Assembly (NCBI GenBank): GCA_026713345.1
Contig: JAPOOQ010000379.1
Location: 1 to 7,682, forward strand
DNA from: Gemmatimonadota bacterium
GTDB lineage: Bacteria > Gemmatimonadota > Gemmatimonadetes > Longimicrobiales > Gaopeijiaceae
DNA: 7,682 nt
Direction of reading: 5' to 3'
The position numbers and the translations under genes are program-made. Positions 1-6,492 of this stretch are shown here, piece by piece. The notes below the pieces were generated by a model, which was given only the letters and a program-made list of their open reading frames with translations, ran no database searches and had not been told where the DNA came from. Position 1 is the stretch's first letter. Each line of letters opens with the position of its first letter.

Positions 1-219
1 CGAGCGATGAGAAGGCCGCGCGTGCGAAGGGTGGGCGCCCCAGTCGACCGTAGGGGCGGGGATGTCGGCGGCCCCGCGAACCTGCGGGCGTTTGCACGCT
101 CGATTGGGACATGCGGAAAGGGTAGATGGGCGGTGGGGGCGCGACAAGGTCCGGACTACCGGTAGCGGGTCCAGGCTGAATCCCGGCCATCATCCGGCGC
201 GTAGGGTCGGTTTTCGCGA

Positions 220-248
220 TTGACACCACCCGCGGTGCGGGCGAACTT
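220..248 (+). promoter_or_regulatory. possible promoter for the secD operon
   Basis: TTGACA at 220-225 is a perfect match to the sigma-70 -35 consensus. It lies 85 nt before the secD start, in the only non-coding stretch of the window. After a 17-nt spacer the matching position reads GAACTT (243-248), a poor -10 box keeping only the A at position 2 and the final T. The hexamer could occur by chance, and the promoter preferences of the host are unknown, so this is a weak candidate. Confidence 0.2.
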
Positions 249-300
249 CCGATGCTGCCGGGGGTGCGACCGGCAACAAACCGGGATGGGAATCAGAGCA

Positions 301-306
301 AGGGAG
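301..306 (+). promoter_or_regulatory. ribosome binding site of secD
   Basis: AGGGAG lies 4 nt before the ATG at 311. It is purine-rich and complementary to the 16S rRNA tail, although the spacing is a little short. The frame is closed upstream by a stop at 221-223 and contains no other start, so ATG 311 is the only reasonable start. Confidence 0.55.
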
Positions 307-310
307 TTCG

Positions 311-1990
311 ATGCTGAAGTCATTTCGAGTCAGGGTGATCGTCATTCTGGCCGCGCTCACGATGGCCATATGGTCGTACGCGACCGACGGGCTCAAGCTG
401 GGCCTGGATCTGCAGGGCGGGATGCACCTGGTCCTGGAGATCGACGACCCCGACGGCACCATGACGCCGGAGATCATCGAGGACAGGATCGAAGGCGCGG
501 TTCACGTGCTTCGCACCCGGATCGACGCCTTTGGCGTGCAGGAGCCGCTGATCCAGAAGAGCGGCTCCGACCGCATCATCGTGGAGCTGGCGGGTCTGGA
601 CGACCCCGAGCGGGCCAAGGCCATCATCAACCAGCAGGCGTTCCTGGAGTGGAAGCTCGTGCTCTCCACGGTGGACTTCGACCAGTCGCTCGAAAGGCTG
701 GACCGGGCCATCGTGGTCGCGCTGGGCGTGGACAGCCTGCGGAGTCTGGGGCGAGCCACCGAAGCTGCGCCCGACGCTTCGTCGCTCCAGGATCTGCTTT
801 TCAACTCTCCGGATTCGGCCGAGGTGGACAGCCTGTCCGTCGCCGACCCCGCGGAAGAGCCCGAAATCGCGGATGCCGCGGACCCGGCGGACTCGGCCGC
901 CACCGATGCGGAGGCCGACTTCCGCCCCTTCACGGGGATCCTCCTGCGCAGCACCCAGACAAGCCAGGGCAGAGATCCCGGCACCTACCGGGTCGACGCC
1001 GGTGATGTCCAATCCGCCATGGATTTCATGGATCTCCCCGAGTTCGAGCGCGCGATGCCGCGGGGCGTGAGCCTGCAGTGGGGGCTGGACTCGGTCCCGG
1101 TCGCCGGGCGTTTCTACCGCGAACTGTACATCCTGGAGGAGGACCCCTTCCTTACCGGCGAGCAGCTCGTGGATGCAAGCGCTACCCGCGACCAGCAGAA
1201 CTTCAACGAGCCGATCGTCCTTTTCCAGCTGAACCGGCGCGGCGGCCGCGTCTTCGAGAACGTCACCACGGAACACCAATACGACCGCATCGCGATCGTT
1301 CTGGACGGCGAGGTGGTCAGCGCACCGACGGTGGAAAGCCGGATCGGTGCGCGTGGCCAGATCACGATGGGACAGGCCGAATTCTCTGAAGCCGCCGACC
1401 TCGCTCTGGTGTTGCGCGCGGGTGCGCTGCCGGCGCAGCTCCGCATCATGGAGGAGCGGCGGGTCGGACCGTCGCTGGGGCAGGACTCGATCGACCAGGG
1501 GCAGATCGCGGGCCTTGTGGGGGTCATCCTCGTCCTCGCGATCATGATCGCCTACTACCGCGTGGCCGGTTTTCTGGCGGTCGGGGCCCTGGTGATCTAC
1601 CTGACGCTGGTGATCGGCGGGCTGTCGGCGATGGACGCCACCCTGACGCTGCCGGGCATCGCCGGGCTGATCCTCTCGATCGGCATGGCCGTGGACGCGA
1701 ACGTCCTCATCTTCGAACGAATACGGGAGGAGCTGGAGCGCCGCCGCGCGCCCCGCACCGCGGTCGACGATGGGTTCAGCAACGCGATTTCAGCCATCGT
1801 CGACGCCAACATCACGACCTTGATCACCGGCCTCATCCTCTTCCAGTTCGGGACCCAGTCCGTCAAGGGCTTTGCGGTCACGCTCTGCATCGGGATCGTG
1901 GCCAGCTTCTTCACCGCTCTCTATGTGACGCGCACGCTCTTCCTCATGTACCTCTCGGGGAAGCGCGGCTCCGACCCCATCAGCATCTAG
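311..1990 (+). CDS. secD: Protein translocase subunit SecD
   Basis: SecD works with SecF in the inner membrane. It uses the proton gradient to help pull secreted proteins out of the SecYEG channel after SecA has pushed them in. The 559-residue product shows the family plan. A first membrane segment spans about 8-24 and is followed directly by the LGLDLQGG signature (30-37). A large periplasmic P1 domain extends to about residue 395. Five more membrane segments lie near 398-418, 418-441, 447-469, 495-513 and 519-546. Segment 4 carries VDANVLIFERIREE, with Asp462 matching the conserved acidic residue implicated in proton transport, and DANITTLITG lies in segment 5. E. coli SecD is somewhat longer, about 615 residues. 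An unusual acidic, low-complexity insert fills residues 151-203 inside P1. secF follows after 12 nt, so the two subunits are separate here rather than fused as in some lineages. Confidence 0.97.
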   Translation: MLKSFRVRVIVILAALTMAIWSYATDGLKLGLDLQGGMHLVLEIDDPDGTMTPEIIEDRIEGAVHVLRTRIDAFGVQEPLIQKSGSDRIIVELAGLDDPERAKAIINQQAFLEWKLVLSTVDFDQSLERLDRAIVVALGVDSLRSLGRATEAAPDASSLQDLLFNSPDSAEVDSLSVADPAEEPEIADAADPADSAATDAEADFRPFTGILLRSTQTSQGRDPGTYRVDAGDVQSAMDFMDLPEFERAMPRGVSLQWGLDSVPVAGRFYRELYILEEDPFLTGEQLVDASATRDQQNFNEPIVLFQLNRRGGRVFENVTTEHQYDRIAIVLDGEVVSAPTVESRIGARGQITMGQAEFSEAADLALVLRAGALPAQLRIMEERRVGPSLGQDSIDQGQIAGLVGVILVLAIMIAYYRVAGFLAVGALVIYLTLVIGGLSAMDATLTLPGIAGLILSIGMAVDANVLIFERIREELERRRAPRTAVDDGFSNAISAIVDANITTLITGLILFQFGTQSVKGFAVTLCIGIVASFFTALYVTRTLFLMYLSGKRGSDPISI

Positions 1991-2002
1991 GCAAGTTCAG
2001 CC

Positions 2003-2962
2003 ATGTGGCTTTTTCACGACGCGAAATACGCGTTCATTGCGATGCGCCGGAAGGCGTACGTTGTTTCCGCCGCGGCCCTGGCGGTTGGCATCGGGGCGAT
2101 GGTGTTCAACGTCTTCTCCCTCGGTTCGTGGCAGCAGTACGGCGTCGACTTTGACGGCGGCGTGCTGGTGCAGGTCAGCTTCTCCCAGCCCATGGACGAC
2201 AACGACCTGCGCACCGCGCTGGGCGGTGCGTCGGCTCCGCCGATCACCCGCTTCGGTGCCGACAACGAGTATGTGATCCGTGCCCCGCTTGAGGAGGATC
2301 GGGACATCGCCGAGGTCGCCGGCGACCTGGAAGCGCAGCTGGCGGCGAGCTTGGGCGAGTCGGCCTTCGAGGTCGTCCGGCAGGAGGGCGTCGGGCCCAA
2401 GATCGGACAGGAACTGCAGCAGAGGGCCGGTCTCGCGATCCTCTTTTCGCTGGTCCTGACGCTGCTCTATATCGCGATCCGCTTCGAATTCCGCTTCGGG
2501 TTGGCCGCGGTGATCGCGACCGCCCACGACATGCTGATCGTGCTGGGGCTGCTCGCGCTCTTCCGCGTCGAGATCGCGCTCCCCACCGTGGCGGCGATCC
2601 TGACGATCCTGGGGTACTCGCTCAACGACACGATCGTCGTCTTCGACCGCATCCGCGAGAACCTGAATGCGAAGGGCGGGCGCCGGGAGGATCCCTACCG
2701 GCTGGTCAACCGCTCGATCAACGAGACGCTGCCGAGGACGGTGCTCACGTCGGGAACCACCCTGGCGGTGATGTTCTCGCTCCTGGTGCTCGGTGGGGCG
2801 GCGCTCCGGGACTTCACGATCGTGCTGATCCTGGGAGTCATGATCGGTACCTATTCGTCGATCTTCATCGCCTCTCCGGCGCTGCTCGAGATCCAGAAGC
2901 GCTTCGGCACGGGTGAAGCCCGCAAGAAGCAGCAAGGACGCCGGGTGGCAGCAGCGGTTTGA
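2003..2962 (+). CDS. secF: Protein translocase subunit SecF
   Basis: SecF is the partner of SecD in the proton-driven SecDF complex of the inner membrane. The 319-residue product is a normal length for an unfused SecF. It starts with a short cytoplasmic stretch and a first membrane segment (about 19-38). GVDFDGG (47-53) follows, the SecF form of the GxDFxGG signature, and then a small periplasmic P4 domain to about residue 140. Five further membrane segments follow. The fourth (193-215) runs into SLNDTIVVFDRIREN, with Asn208, Asp209 and Arg216/Arg218 at conserved positions. The hallmarks INETLPRTVLTSGTTL (239-254) and GTYSSIFIASPALL (from 282) are both present. The C-terminus ends in a Lys/Arg-rich tail. 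The ATG at 2003 has only a weak purine stretch upstream, so coupling to secD termination 12 nt earlier is likely. The last 4 nt overlap the tatD start. Confidence 0.97.
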   Translation: MWLFHDAKYAFIAMRRKAYVVSAAALAVGIGAMVFNVFSLGSWQQYGVDFDGGVLVQVSFSQPMDDNDLRTALGGASAPPITRFGADNEYVIRAPLEEDRDIAEVAGDLEAQLAASLGESAFEVVRQEGVGPKIGQELQQRAGLAILFSLVLTLLYIAIRFEFRFGLAAVIATAHDMLIVLGLLALFRVEIALPTVAAILTILGYSLNDTIVVFDRIRENLNAKGGRREDPYRLVNRSINETLPRTVLTSGTTLAVMFSLLVLGGAALRDFTIVLILGVMIGTYSSIFIASPALLEIQKRFGTGEARKKQQGRRVAAAV

Positions 2963-3744
2963 GATTCTTCGATTCTCACTGCCACCTGACCGACGCAGCC
3001 TATCGGGAGGATCTCGAAAAGACGCTGGAGCGGGCGCAGGCGGCCTCGGTCGAGGGGGTGGTTGCGGTGGGATCGACCCGCGAGGACAGCCGGGACGCGC
3101 TCGGGCTGGCCTGCCGCCACGAGGCGCTGATGTGGTCGACCGCCGGGGTGCACCCTCACCACGTGACGGAGGATGCGGCCGGGGACGAGACGGCGGCTCT
3201 GCGCGAGGCGGCCGCTCACCCCCGCTGTGTGGCGATCGGCGAGACCGGGCTCGACTACTACTACGACACGGCGCCGCGGGCCGCGCAGCGGGCGTCGTTC
3301 GAACAGCACGCCGAACTGGCAGGGGAGATGGACCTGCCGCTCGTGGTGCACTCGCGCGAGGCCGCGGAGGACACGGCGGCGATGGTGCGCGAGTGCGCGG
3401 GGCGGGTGAGGGGGGTGCTGCACTGTTTCCCCGGGCCCGGGGAGCTGCTGGAGGAGGCGCTCGCGGCGGGCTGGTTGGTCTCGTTCACGGGGATCGTCAC
3501 CTTCCGGGGCTACGACGCCGAACTGGTGCGGATGGTGCCGCCGGACCGCTACATGATCGAAACCGACGGGCCGTATCTGGCGCCGGTGCCGAAGCGCGGA
3601 CGGCGCAACGAGCCGGCCTTCGTCGCGCATGTGGCCGGGGCGGTGGCCCGCATCCGGGACGAGCCGCTCGAAAAGGTCGCCGCGGACACGTGGTCGAATG
3701 CCGTGCGCTTCTTCGGGTTGCCGGAGGCGAACGGGGAGAGGTGA
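2959..3744 (+). CDS. tatD: TatD family metal-dependent hydrolase (nuclease)
   Basis: This is a 261-residue TIM-barrel hydrolase of the TatD family. Characterised members are metal-dependent 3'-5' exonucleases or deoxyribonucleases linked to DNA repair and RNA quality control. All expected metal ligands are visible: His7 and His9 in DSHCHL, Glu95 in GETGLDYYYD, His131 in VVHSRE, His155 in LHCFPG and Asp203 in ETDGPYLAPVP. The RGRRNEP block follows the last ligand, as in the family. The start is TTG, overlapping the secF stop as TTGA. No alternative start gives a complete DSHCHL motif close to the N-terminus, and family members normally begin two to five residues before it. AAGGA at 2934-2938 is too distant to be a good ribosome site, so translation probably depends on ribosomes finishing secF. 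The family assignment is firm. Which member of the family it is (TatD, YcfH or YjjV type) is not resolved, and the symbol is used in the broad sense. Confidence 0.93.
   Translation: MRFFDSHCHLTDAAYREDLEKTLERAQAASVEGVVAVGSTREDSRDALGLACRHEALMWSTAGVHPHHVTEDAAGDETAALREAAAHPRCVAIGETGLDYYYDTAPRAAQRASFEQHAELAGEMDLPLVVHSREAAEDTAAMVRECAGRVRGVLHCFPGPGELLEEALAAGWLVSFTGIVTFRGYDAELVRMVPPDRYMIETDGPYLAPVPKRGRRNEPAFVAHVAGAVARIRDEPLEKVAADTWSNAVRFFGLPEANGER
3733..3738 (+). promoter_or_regulatory. ribosome binding site of mutL
   Basis: GGGGAG lies within the last codons of tatD, 2 nt before the GTG at 3741. It supports GTG 3741 as the mutL start. The frame stays open for 828 nt further upstream, but that part is out-of-frame tatD sequence. 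The close spacing and the GTGA overlap suggest reinitiation by ribosomes terminating on tatD. Confidence 0.4.
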
Positions 3745-5558
3745 ACGCTCCACGCCGGCCGGCGACGCCGCGGATCCGGGTGCTGCCCGATCATGTGGCC
3801 AACCAGATCGCGGCGGGGGAGGTGGTGGAGCGTCCGGCGTCCGTGGTCAAGGAGCTGGTGGAGAACGCGCTGGACGCCGGCGCGGCCGCGGTGACGGTGT
3901 CGATCGAGCGGGGGGGCAAGGGGCGCATCCGCGTGGCCGACGACGGCGCCGGGATGGTACGGGAGGATCTCCTCGCCTGCCTGGACCGGCACGCCACCAG
4001 CAAGATCCGCCACGCGGAGGACCTCTCGGACATCCGGACGCTGGGATTCCGCGGGGAAGCGCTCCCCTCGATCGCGGCCGTGTCACACCTGGTGATCGAG
4101 ACCGCTGCCGAGGGCGAGGAGACGGGCAGCCGCCTGCGGTCGCACGGCGGGCGGATCCAGGTGGTCGAGGAGATGGCGCGCCGCCGCGGCACGACGGTGG
4201 ACGTCAGGAACCTCTTCCTCAACGTTCCGGTCCGGGCGCGCTTCCTGAGCAGCGTGGCGGTGGAGGCTCGGGCCATCTCCGAGGTCATCCACAGCATTGC
4301 TCTGGCGAACCTCGGTGTTCGCTTCGTCTTCGAGGCCGACGGGCGCACGGTGCTCGACCTCCCCGCTGCCGGCGGTGCGCTGGAGCGGATCACCGCAATC
4401 TGGCGGGATGCGGGCGAGAAGGGACTCCTGCCGCTGTCCGCGCGCCGGGACGGTCTGGGGATCGAGGGGGTGATCCAGCGACCGGACCTCGCCCGCGCAA
4501 AGGGATTCCGGCGCGTCCACCTGATGGTCAACGGCCGGCCGATCGTGGACCGGGGAGTGGTTGCCGCCGGCGACCGGGGCTACCGGACCACCGTTCCCGA
4601 GGGGACCCGTCCCTGGCTCTTCCTCTTCCTGTCGGTTCCGGCCGCTGAAGTGGACGTGAACGTGCACCCCGGCAAGTCGGAGGTGCGGTTCCGCCACCGC
4701 CTGCGCATCGAGAACTTCGTGGAGGCGTCGGTGCGCCGTGCGCTGGAGGGGATCGAGTCCGCGGCGACCTGGGACACGCCGCCAGCACCGGCGGCAGTGC
4801 GCGAGGGTCCCGGAATGCCGGGTGGCAACGGCGGTGCCGGGGGGATCGGCGCCGAGAACCCGGACACCCCCACCCGAGACCATGCCCCCCCTGGCCCGGA
4901 AGACCACGACGTCCCCCAGATGTTTCTCTTCCGGCGGGCGGACGACGCCGGAGGCGCGGAACCGGAGCCGGAATTCCTGCTCCCAAGGCCGGCGCTGCTG
5001 CAGATGCACAACAGCTTCATCGTGGCCGAGACCCGGGACGGCATCGTCATCGTCGACCAGCACGCCGCGCACGAGCGCGTCCTCTACGAGCGCATCGTGG
5101 AGAGTCTCGAGCGCGGCGCCGATCTGGGACAGCGGCTCCTCTTTCCCTTCACGGTGCGACTGACCCGCACCGAAGTCGAGGCGGTCGAGGCGGTCAGGGA
5201 GTCGCTGGCGCAGGTGGGATTCGCCATCGAGAGCTTCGGCTCGGACACGCTCCTGGTGCAGTCCGTGCCCAGCCCCCACCCCCACTTCGACGCGCAGCGC
5301 TGCATTCGCGAGATGATCTCCGACATCGTGGGCGGCTCCGACCTGATGCGCTCCTCACGCAACCAGCGGGAAGGCATCGCGATGACCTTCGCCTGCAAGG
5401 CGGCGATCAAGGCCGGGCAGAAGCTCTCCCAGGAGGAGATGCAGGAGCTCTTCGACCAGCTCTTCGCGACCAGCCTCCCCTACCACGATGTCCACGGCCG
5501 TCCCACCGTCGTCTCCATGGGTCTGAATGAGCTGCGGCACAAGTTCGGGCGCACCTGA
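3741..5558 (+). CDS. mutL: DNA mismatch repair protein MutL (endonuclease type)
   Basis: MutL couples mismatch recognition by MutS to strand removal. The 605-residue product, from GTG 3741, has the N-terminal GHKL ATPase: ANQIAAGEVVERPASVVKEL with catalytic Glu38, ENALDAGA with Asn42, DDGAGM (67-72), HATSKI (84-89) and GFRGEAL (102-108). The linker at about 345-410 is Gly/Pro-rich and low in complexity. The C-terminal dimerisation domain has the nickase motif DQHAAHERVLYE (439-450), matching DQHA-x2-E-x4-E. It also has a likely sliding-clamp motif QRLLFP (464-469) and ACKAAIK (551-557). This marks a MutL that nicks DNA itself and does not rely on MutH. One oddity is that the final metal-site motif, usually CPHGRP, reads DVHGRP (583-588), so the usual cysteine ligand is an aspartate. 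The gene overlaps tatD by 4 nt and miaA by 32 nt; mutL next to miaA is also the order in E. coli. Confidence 0.96.
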   Translation: MNAPRRPATPRIRVLPDHVANQIAAGEVVERPASVVKELVENALDAGAAAVTVSIERGGKGRIRVADDGAGMVREDLLACLDRHATSKIRHAEDLSDIRTLGFRGEALPSIAAVSHLVIETAAEGEETGSRLRSHGGRIQVVEEMARRRGTTVDVRNLFLNVPVRARFLSSVAVEARAISEVIHSIALANLGVRFVFEADGRTVLDLPAAGGALERITAIWRDAGEKGLLPLSARRDGLGIEGVIQRPDLARAKGFRRVHLMVNGRPIVDRGVVAAGDRGYRTTVPEGTRPWLFLFLSVPAAEVDVNVHPGKSEVRFRHRLRIENFVEASVRRALEGIESAATWDTPPAPAAVREGPGMPGGNGGAGGIGAENPDTPTRDHAPPGPEDHDVPQMFLFRRADDAGGAEPEPEFLLPRPALLQMHNSFIVAETRDGIVIVDQHAAHERVLYERIVESLERGADLGQRLLFPFTVRLTRTEVEAVEAVRESLAQVGFAIESFGSDTLLVQSVPSPHPHFDAQRCIREMISDIVGGSDLMRSSRNQREGIAMTFACKAAIKAGQKLSQEEMQELFDQLFATSLPYHDVHGRPTVVSMGLNELRHKFGRT

Positions 5559-6492
5559 GTTCCTCGCCATCACCGGCGCCACCGGGGCGGGGAAGACGGC
5601 GCTCTCGCTCCTGGTCGCGCGGGAGCTGGACGCCGAGATCATCTCGATGGACTCGCGGCAGATCTACCGCGGCATGGACATCGGCACCGCCAAGGCGACC
5701 GCGCGGGAGCGGGGGGGCGTCCCTCATCACGGCCTCGACATCCGCACGCCCGGCGAGCGCTACAGCGCGGGGGCGTTCGGGCGGGACGCGCGCCGCTGGA
5801 TTGCGGCCATCCGGGCGCGGGGGCGGGTGCCGCTGCTGGTGGGCGGTACCGGCTTCTTCCTCCGCGTCCTTACGGAGCCGCTCTTTCGCGAGCCGCCGCT
5901 GGAAGGAGGCCGGCGCGCGGCGGCGGAGGCCGCGCTGGACGCGCTGTCCGGCGCCGAACTCGAGCGCTGGGTGCGCGCGCTGGACCCGGAGCGGGCGGGG
6001 GTGGCGGCGCAGGGGGGGCGCCAGCGCATGACCCGCGCCCTCGTGATCGCGCTGCTGACGGGCCGTCCGCTCTCGTGGTGGCATCGCCGCGACGCGGCCG
6101 AGGCGCGGGCGCTGGCGGGGGTGGTGTGCCTGATGGAGGTCCCGCGCGAGGTGCTGGACGCGCGGATCGCCGGGCGCGTCCGGGAGATGGTGGAGGCCGG
6201 GCTCGTCGAGGAGGTGGCCGCGCTGAGGGGGGCGGGGGGGGGGGGTGGGGATCCGGGAATGGACGGGGGGGGGGACCGCGAGATGGCCGACCATCTGGAC
6301 GGGCGCATCACGCTGGAGGAGGCGGTGGAGCGCACCCGCGTGGCCACAAGGCAGTACGCGCGCCGCCAGGCGACGTGGTTTCGCCACCAGCTCGGACCCG
6401 GTACGGTGAAGGTCGACGGCACGGCGCCGCTTGAGGCGCAGTGCGCCCGCGTGACCCGCGCGTGGCGGGAGCGAACGGCGAGGGCATCATGA
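5527..6492 (+). CDS. miaA: tRNA dimethylallyltransferase MiaA
   Basis: MiaA transfers a dimethylallyl group from DMAPP to N6 of A37 in tRNAs that read codons starting with U. This is the first step to i6A/ms2i6A and improves codon pairing. The product has 321 residues, close to the roughly 315 of E. coli and Bacillus. It shows the P-loop GATGAGKT (17-24), AEIISMDSRQIYRGMDIGTAK (36-56), HHGLDI (67-72), VGGTGFFLRVL (105-115), TGRPLS and the tRNA-contacting C-terminal block ATRQYARRQATWFR (273-286). ATG 5527 lies inside mutL; there is no other in-frame start before the P-loop, so the 32-nt overlap is probably real. Some conserved positions deviate. RALE reads RALV (Val173), and the GY-R-E/Q motif near 249-252 reads GDRE (Asp250), inside runs of 12 and 10 G. 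The reading frame and spacing are intact, so the gene is probably functional, but local sequencing errors are suspected. Confidence 0.94.
   Translation: MSCGTSSGAPEFLAITGATGAGKTALSLLVARELDAEIISMDSRQIYRGMDIGTAKATARERGGVPHHGLDIRTPGERYSAGAFGRDARRWIAAIRARGRVPLLVGGTGFFLRVLTEPLFREPPLEGGRRAAAEAALDALSGAELERWVRALDPERAGVAAQGGRQRMTRALVIALLTGRPLSWWHRRDAAEARALAGVVCLMEVPREVLDARIAGRVREMVEAGLVEEVAALRGAGGGGGDPGMDGGGDREMADHLDGRITLEEAVERTRVATRQYARRQATWFRHQLGPGTVKVDGTAPLEAQCARVTRAWRERTARAS
6227..6274 (+). repeat. poly-G cluster inside miaA
   Basis: The coding strand carries G runs of 6 (6227-6232), 12 (6234-6245), 4 (6247-6250), 3 (6255-6257) and 10 (6265-6274) within 48 bases. They encode a Gly-rich loop of MiaA between the EEVAAL helix and the DREM segment. 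The pattern could form a G-quadruplex. It is prone to polymerase slippage and to base-calling error. Two further runs of 7 G lie earlier in miaA, near 5710 and 6012. Confidence 0.85.
6480..6484 (+). promoter_or_regulatory. ribosome binding site of bshA
   Basis: GAGGG lies 4 nt before the ATG at 6489, within the last codons of miaA. It supports 6489 over the earlier in-frame ATG at 6441. The 6489 start also puts MKIGITCYP at the N-terminus, where BshA proteins begin. Confidence 0.5.

Larger units (their letters stand above)
1..310. other. 5' flank and leader of secD, no recognisable gene
   Basis: No reading frame here resembles a known protein. In the third forward frame an open tail reads SDEKAARAKGGRPSRP and stops at 51-53. 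Its basic, low-complexity character would suit the C-terminus of an upstream gene, but 16 residues cannot identify it. From 54 to 310 the sequence looks non-coding. It holds a weak 6-bp stem (56-61 with 72-77, 10-nt loop, no T tract), a perfect palindrome CTACCGGTAG at 156-165, a TTGACA hexamer at 220-225 and a small 5-bp hairpin (229-233 with 237-241). The secD reading frame is closed upstream by TGA at 221-223, with no alternative start before 311. yajC, which often precedes secD, is not here. Confidence 0.6.

Noticed and set aside
53..77. Rho-independent terminator after the possible upstream gene
   Set aside because: The stem is only 6 bp with a 10-nt loop and no T tract follows. Such stems are common by chance in this base composition.
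220..1005. A 261-codon forward frame overlapping the start of secD
   Set aside because: It is secD sequence read out of frame, rich in Arg, Gly and Pro and without recognisable domains.
320..1279. A 319-codon minus-strand frame inside secD, and a shorter one reaching into the leader (190-477)
   Set aside because: Both mirror secD codon bias and resemble no protein family.
2913..3740. N-terminal extension of mutL upstream of GTG 3741
   Set aside because: The frame stays open but reads tatD out of frame as Gly/Arg-rich nonsense. MutL proteins begin about ten residues before ANQIAAGEVV, which matches GTG 3741.
4083..5285. A 400-codon minus-strand frame inside mutL
   Set aside because: It is antisense to conserved MutL domains and has no motif or plausible start context.
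6227..6285. Frameshift in miaA at the G runs
   Set aside because: EEVAAL before and ADHLDG/ATRQYARRQATWFR after the runs are in the same frame, with spacing within about one residue of E. coli MiaA. Substitution fits better than an indel.
6441..6488. Earlier ATG for bshA, adding 16 residues
   Set aside because: The extra residues are miaA sequence out of frame. The ribosome site GAGGG and the family N-terminus both point to 6489.
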